A DNA stretch of 5,653 nucleotides from Nitrospirota bacterium (lineage in GTDB: Bacteria > Nitrospirota > JAOUDF01). The notes beneath the pieces were generated by a model that worked only from the letters and a program-made list of their open reading frames with translations, was not told the DNA's origin and ran no database searches. The stretch covers positions 1 through 5,653 of the forward strand of contig JAOUDF010000160.1 in assembly GCA_029859385.1 (NCBI GenBank). The letters run 5' to 3'. Within the stretch, counting starts at the first letter, position 1; each line of letters opens with the position of its first letter. The position numbers and the translations under genes are program-made. This document shows positions 1 through 5,653 of the stretch, piece by piece.

Positions 1-384
1 AAGGAAGGTCTTAACCTCTTGTTTGGCGGGTTCGCAGATTATCCCGAATGGTACTCTACCTATGCCTTTAAATGGACGTCTCTACAGCGGGAATCGGCAT
101 GGGATGTTGCAACAACGGCCAGACTCGTCAATGGGAAAATACAGCCAGGTGACGACATATTTCAGGTTATCAAAGCTCTGGGGCCGCCAAATCGCGTGGT
201 TTGGACCAACCAATATGAAATATTGCTCTACTATAACGATACTGCTGTCGTCATGAACAGCAGTCACTACCGCGAGACTCTACCTTGTAAAAATTGTGCA
301 GACTGGCCCGAGCAGTCAACCAGAGGCGGGTTTAGTGATAATGAAATTGCCGAAAAGCTGGCACTTAAGAAGGCTCCCCAATAG
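1..384 (+). CDS. Unrecognised protein, probably 5'-truncated by the window edge
   Basis: The reading frame is open from the first base to a TAG at 382-384, so the gene probably begins upstream. A start inside the window is also possible: a TTG at 19 lies 10 nt after a purine-rich AAGGAAGG at 1-8 and would give 121 residues. Numbered from that TTG, the protein has an aromatic-rich N-terminal part (residues 8-28, many Tyr and Trp), then NGKIQPGDDIFQVIKALGPP at 38-57. This resembles the short 'G-I-x-x-G-x-x-x-x-x-V-x-x-x-LGPP' pattern of small BamE/SmpA-like or related envelope domains, but the match is only to a pattern and the family is not established. A CxxC pair (C90, C93) follows in the C-terminal part. 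No membrane segment is visible in the part present, and a signal peptide could lie upstream. The gene converges with the phasin-like gene. Codon use is clearly AT-richer than metH. Function unknown. Confidence 0.6.
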   Translation, partial: KEGLNLLFGGFADYPEWYSTYAFKWTSLQRESAWDVATTARLVNGKIQPGDDIFQVIKALGPPNRVVWTNQYEILLYYNDTAVVMNSSHYRETLPCKNCADWPEQSTRGGFSDNEIAEKLALKKAPQ

Positions 385-463
385 GTGTTCGCGTGATTGA
401 GATGGCTTTGTGTGGAGAACCTAAAGGGGACGTTGTCAATTAGTTGACTAGCTCAACCTCTTC

Positions 464-503
464 AAAAAATGCGGGGCGTTGTTTCCTAAGAAACAACGCC
501 CCG
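464..503 (-). terminator. Rho-independent terminator of the minus-strand phasin-like gene
   Basis: A perfect 14-bp stem (CGGGGCGTTGTTTC at 472-485 with its exact complement at 490-503) closes a 4-nt CTAA loop. Read on the minus strand, the hairpin is followed two bases later by six T residues (AAAAAA at 464-469 on the plus strand), the classical intrinsic terminator form. It sits 67 bp past the phasin-like stop codon. On the plus strand the hairpin is followed only by AATGTTTA, so any termination of the incoming plus-strand gene would be weaker. The site lies between two convergent genes. Confidence 0.88.
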
Positions 504-570
504 AATGTTTATCCGTAAATCTGACTCCAGCTCAAGGGCAGGCTGTCAGGTGAATACTATCTCTGTAAAT

Positions 571-957
571 CTATTTGGCGGCCGTCGGCAGTTTGTAAAG
601 CGTTGAGAAGCTCTTCATCGACGCTAACTGCTTCTCCGCGGTGCTTGCCCAAATGGCCTGTATTTTCTCAGCTTCTTCAGTCACAATCTCAGACGATTTG
701 ATCATCGTGCTCATCAGGATATTATACTGATTGAACATCTCGATGAGCGGCGCTTCATGGAAATTGCAAAGACCTACAAAGGCCCCCTGCAGCTTCTTTG
801 TTGCCTCGGTGTGGCACCCTGCGACATCCTTCTGACCTTTTACCAGGGTCGGGATGAATTCTTTCTGTGCTTTTACCAATGCGTTAAACATTTCAGTCCC
901 CATTTCGAAACCGGTTTCAATTCCCTTTGCTGTTGCTTTTTCAGCTACCTTTTCCAT
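571..957 (-). CDS. Phasin-like helical protein (putative PHA granule-associated)
   Basis: This encodes a small protein of 128 residues from the ATG at 957. The start is chosen because AAGGAG lies 6 nt upstream of that ATG (minus strand, AAGGAGAAGATCATG). Earlier in-frame starts (ATG at 984, TTG at 993, up to 140 residues) lack a comparable ribosome site. The sequence is almost wholly helix-forming, rich in Ala, Glu, Lys and Met, with few Gly or Pro. It has an amphipathic repeat pattern and a C-terminal stretch containing IQAIWASTAEKQLASMKSF, typical of phasin-family proteins. Phasins coat polyhydroxyalkanoate granules and control their size and number in the cytoplasm. The call rests on length, composition and this pattern, not on a diagnostic catalytic motif. 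No PHA synthase, thiolase or depolymerase lies in the window to support it. There is no signal peptide. Two Cys residues are present (C48 and C64 in this numbering). A strong terminator follows. An unrelated small helical-bundle protein is the main alternative. Confidence 0.6.
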   Translation of the reverse strand: MEKVAEKATAKGIETGFEMGTEMFNALVKAQKEFIPTLVKGQKDVAGCHTEATKKLQGAFVGLCNFHEAPLIEMFNQYNILMSTMIKSSEIVTEEAEKIQAIWASTAEKQLASMKSFSTLYKLPTAAK

Positions 958-1050
958 GATCTTCTCCTTGTAAGAGTTAAGCATATCGGCCAATTCCGAT
1001 AGTCAGGGTGATTTGCGCTACTCATCGTTGCCGCTCACGTCACACGGCCT

Positions 1051-1080
1051 TTTATTGATCGTCTTCTTAAAGTATGTCAA
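1051..1080 (-). promoter_or_regulatory. Candidate sigma-70-type promoter for the phasin-like gene
   Basis: On the minus strand a perfect TTGACA (1080-1075) is followed after 18 bp by AATAAA (1056-1051), which matches four of six bases of the -10 consensus. It would give a leader of about 85-90 nt before the ATG at 957. A second perfect minus-strand TTGACA lies exactly 30 bp further upstream (1110-1105), but its best -10 partner is poor (TAAGAC after 16 bp). Confidence 0.4.
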
Positions 1081-1216
1081 TAGTCTTACATAAGTAATAC
1101 CAATTGTCAAGGAGAGAATTTAGCGAATTACGCGGACAGTTTATTGGCTTCTTTCTCCTTTCCGTTTTATCCTCCTCAGTACCCCGTATAAATCCTTCAC
1201 CCTTGCCCCCCTACCT

Positions 1217-1235
1217 TAACCCGGATATTTCATAA
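1217..1235 (+). repeat. Left terminal inverted repeat of the palindromic element
   Basis: These 19 bases pair without mismatch with 1365-1383. The next inward base (A1236 against A1364) breaks the match, and outward T1216 against G1384 would only wobble, so the ends are well defined. If the outer TA is a target duplication, the true repeat is the 17 bp from 1219 to 1235. Confidence 0.85.
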
Positions 1236-1364
1236 ACTTGCTCGCGCCCTCGCTTGGCCTTTGTCTCCACAAGCGATTTCGCTCAGTCGGACGTATCCAC
1301 CAATATGCCGCTCCATCGCGAAATCACTTGTGAAAACAAATTCCGGCGCGATCATCACGAGAAA

Positions 1365-1383
1365 TTATGAAATATCCGGGTTA
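1365..1383 (-). repeat. Right terminal inverted repeat of the palindromic element
   Basis: This is the exact reverse complement of the left terminal repeat. It ends 46 bp before the metH start codon, and its outer bases fall where a -35 box would lie for the CATAAT at 1397-1402. Confidence 0.85.
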
Positions 1384-1396
1384 GTATGGTAAATTC

Positions 1397-1402
1397 CATA
1401 AT
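1397..1402 (+). promoter_or_regulatory. Possible -10 element of metH
   Basis: CATAAT matches five of six bases of TATAAT and lies 27 bp before the metH ATG, which would give a leader of only about 20 nt. At the expected distance upstream there is no TTGACA-like box; the bases there belong to the right end of the palindromic element. The start codon also lacks a clear Shine-Dalgarno (upstream bases ACGGACACACCTTC). The call is weak. Confidence 0.25.
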
Positions 1403-1429
1403 ACCTCGAAATAACACGGACACACCTTC

Positions 1430-5110
<3,681 letters not shown>

Positions 5111-5180
5111 AGCAAAAAACCGGGTGCGACAGAAAAGATCAGTAGTATTTATGATCAAGGTTGCAGCGAGGACGGGTATG

Positions 5181-5198
5181 GATTAAATAGATTAAATG
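5181..5198 (+). repeat. Tandem GATTAAAT direct repeat beside a promoter
   Basis: GATTAAATA at 5181-5189 is followed directly by GATTAAATG at 5190-5198, and the pair ends two bases before the TTGACA at 5201. Its position just upstream of a -35 box would suit an activator site or an UP-like AT-rich element. No regulator is recognised and chance cannot be excluded. Confidence 0.35.
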
Positions 5199-5200
5199 GC

Positions 5201-5228
5201 TTGACAACAATGAAGAAATCGTTCTAAA
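5201..5228 (+). promoter_or_regulatory. Candidate sigma-70-type promoter for the ferritin-like gene
   Basis: A perfect TTGACA at 5201-5206 is followed after 16 bp by TCTAAA (5223-5228), matching four of six -10 bases. Transcription would begin near 5235 and give a leader of about 80 nt. An alternative -10, TATAGT at 5254-5259, has no good -35 partner. A separate promoter fits the 204-bp gap after metH and suggests the gene is not simply the tail of a metH operon. Confidence 0.45.
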
Positions 5229-5314
5229 TCCCATGGAATTCTCTCGAATAGTCTATAGTGTTTTCATCGGCAGGTTGATTGCCAGAGAGGGTTGTGGTCG
5301 TGTCGGAGAACCTT

Positions 5315-5653
5315 ATGAACCGCGAAGAACTCGTCGCAAACCTGGAGCAGTTCGTCAAGCTCGAGTTGCGGGTCGCCGATCTATACCTCCTTTTTTCCAC
5401 CATCTTTCCCTCCGACAAGGATTTCTGGTGGCAGCTCTGCGTGGAGGAAAACAACCATGCGGCGCTGCTGAGGACCGGCAAGGAGCACTTTCTCGAAGAG
5501 GGTTTTATCCCCGACGAACTTCTCAGGGTAAATGTGGACGAGTTCCGGCATAGCCTGGCGGACGTGGAAGTCCTGATTGAGAAGTTCCGTCAGAAGGCAC
5601 CTTCGGAAAAAGAGGCCCTCGAAACCGCCCTTATGCTTGAGGAGCAGGTGGGC
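5315..5653 (+). CDS. Rubrerythrin/ferritin-like family protein, 3' end outside the window
   Basis: An ATG at 5315 preceded by GGAG (5305-5308, 6-nt spacing) opens a frame that runs without stop for 113 codons to the window end. An in-frame GTG at 5300 is less likely because the Shine-Dalgarno would then lie inside the gene. The N-terminal half has the look of a ferritin-like helical pair: E17 on the first helix with LYLLFSTIFP, then FWWQLCVEENNHAALL with the E45-x-x-H48 pair on the second. These are the usual positions of di-iron ligands. A third helix carrying ALMLEEQ (E109 or E110) is reached just as the window closes, and the expected second ExxH would lie beyond it. Members bind a di-iron centre and act in oxidative-stress defence or iron handling, though many short homologues are uncharacterised. 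No signal peptide or CxxC rubredoxin motif is seen in the part present. The family is well supported; the precise reaction is not. Confidence 0.75.
   Translation, partial: MNREELVANLEQFVKLELRVADLYLLFSTIFPSDKDFWWQLCVEENNHAALLRTGKEHFLEEGFIPDELLRVNVDEFRHSLADVEVLIEKFRQKAPSEKEALETALMLEEQVG

Larger units (their letters stand above)
1217..1383. mobile_element. MITE-like 167-bp palindromic element with perfect inverted ends
   Basis: TAACCCGGATATTTCATAA at 1217-1235 is repeated as its exact reverse complement at 1365-1383. A second inner pair on the same symmetry axis (1256-1282 against 1318-1344) matches at 22 of 27 positions, including CACAAG and GATTTCGC. The whole segment is therefore one imperfect palindrome centred at 1300, with a small hairpin at the tip (CGTAT 1292-1296 against ATATG 1303-1307). 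The outermost bases are TA on both sides (1217-1218 and 1382-1383). They can be read as a TA target duplication around 17-bp terminal repeats (ACCCGGATATTTCATAA), the signature of Tc1/mariner-IS630 type insertions and their MITEs. No transposase reading frame fits inside, so movement would need an enzyme supplied in trans. A TA within the repeat cannot be told from a duplication without an empty site. A large REP/ERIC-like structural repeat is the alternative. Confidence 0.68.
958..1429. other. Divergent intergenic region between the phasin-like gene and metH
   Basis: This 472-bp stretch has no convincing coding sequence. From left to right it holds the phasin-like leader and Shine-Dalgarno (958-975), minus-strand TTGACA promoter candidates (1051-1110), and a strongly pyrimidine-rich plus-strand stretch (about 1141-1217) with an isolated TATAAA at 1187-1192. 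The 167-bp palindromic element (1217-1383) follows, and then the short metH leader with a CATAAT at 1397-1402. I see no B12-box type sequence, so a cobalamin riboswitch ahead of metH is not supported, and no SAM riboswitch could be recognised by eye. No tRNA-like or other RNA gene was recognised. Confidence 0.7.

Noticed and set aside
443..457. Short inverted repeat GTTGA...TCAAC near the terminator
   Set aside because: Five base pairs around a 5-nt loop is within chance expectation, and the adjacent 14-bp hairpin explains termination.
757..1002. An 81-codon plus-strand frame opposite the phasin-like gene
   Set aside because: It is Cys/Phe-rich, has no ribosome site, and is the antisense of a better-supported gene.
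1121..1429. Cobalamin or SAM riboswitch ahead of metH
   Set aside because: No B12-box or other recognisable conserved core was found; the visible structure is explained by the palindromic element.
5137..5156. Small inverted repeat GATCA...TGATC after metH, considered as a terminator
   Set aside because: The stem is only 5 bp with a 10-nt loop, is AT-rich, and has no following T-tract.
5233..5553. A 106-codon plus-strand frame over the promoter and start of the ferritin-like gene, plus a minus-strand frame at 5224-5481
   Set aside because: Neither has family features, and both overlap the frame that shows ferritin-like ligand spacing and a good ribosome site.

Overview
The window looks like a chromosomal segment from a Gram-negative, GC-rich bacterium. 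A full-length cobalamin-dependent methionine synthase close in layout to the E. coli enzyme, a phasin-like protein and a rubrerythrin-like ferritin fold would fit a Desulfobacterota/Deltaproteobacteria-type genome. That assignment is an inference from gene content, not a proof.

Layout: (1) positions 1-384, the 3' part of an unrecognised + strand gene with a GPP-loop and a CxxC motif. (2) A perfect 14-bp hairpin at 472-503. Its T-tract lies on the minus strand, so it terminates the convergent minus-strand gene. (3) A phasin-like gene on the minus strand, with its stop at 571 and its most probable start at 957, set by a strong Shine-Dalgarno. (4) A 472-bp divergent intergenic region (958-1429). 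It holds promoter candidates for the phasin-like gene, a pyrimidine-rich stretch, and a 167-bp imperfect palindrome (1217-1383). The palindrome has perfect 19-bp inverted ends, 17 bp of which are bounded by TA on each side, and looks like a small non-autonomous mobile element (MITE). (5) metH, 1430-5110, complete, encoding all four MetH modules with the Zn, cobalamin and SAM ligands intact. (6) A 204-bp gap with a TTGACA-type promoter next to a tandem GATTAAAT repeat. (7) From 5315 to the window edge, the 5' part of a ferritin-like/rubrerythrin-family gene.

The genes do not form an obvious operon. The first two converge on a shared terminator, the phasin-like gene and metH diverge, and the last gene has its own promoter candidate. 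The clearest biology is MetH: it regenerates methionine and tetrahydrofolate from homocysteine and methyltetrahydrofolate through a cobalamin carrier. The least expected structure is the palindromic element, which ends only 46 bp before the metH start codon and so borders or forms part of its promoter region. Base composition changes sharply: the genes before metH are AT-richer (sampled 60-base rows near 40-45% GC), while metH is strongly GC-rich (a sampled row above 70%).
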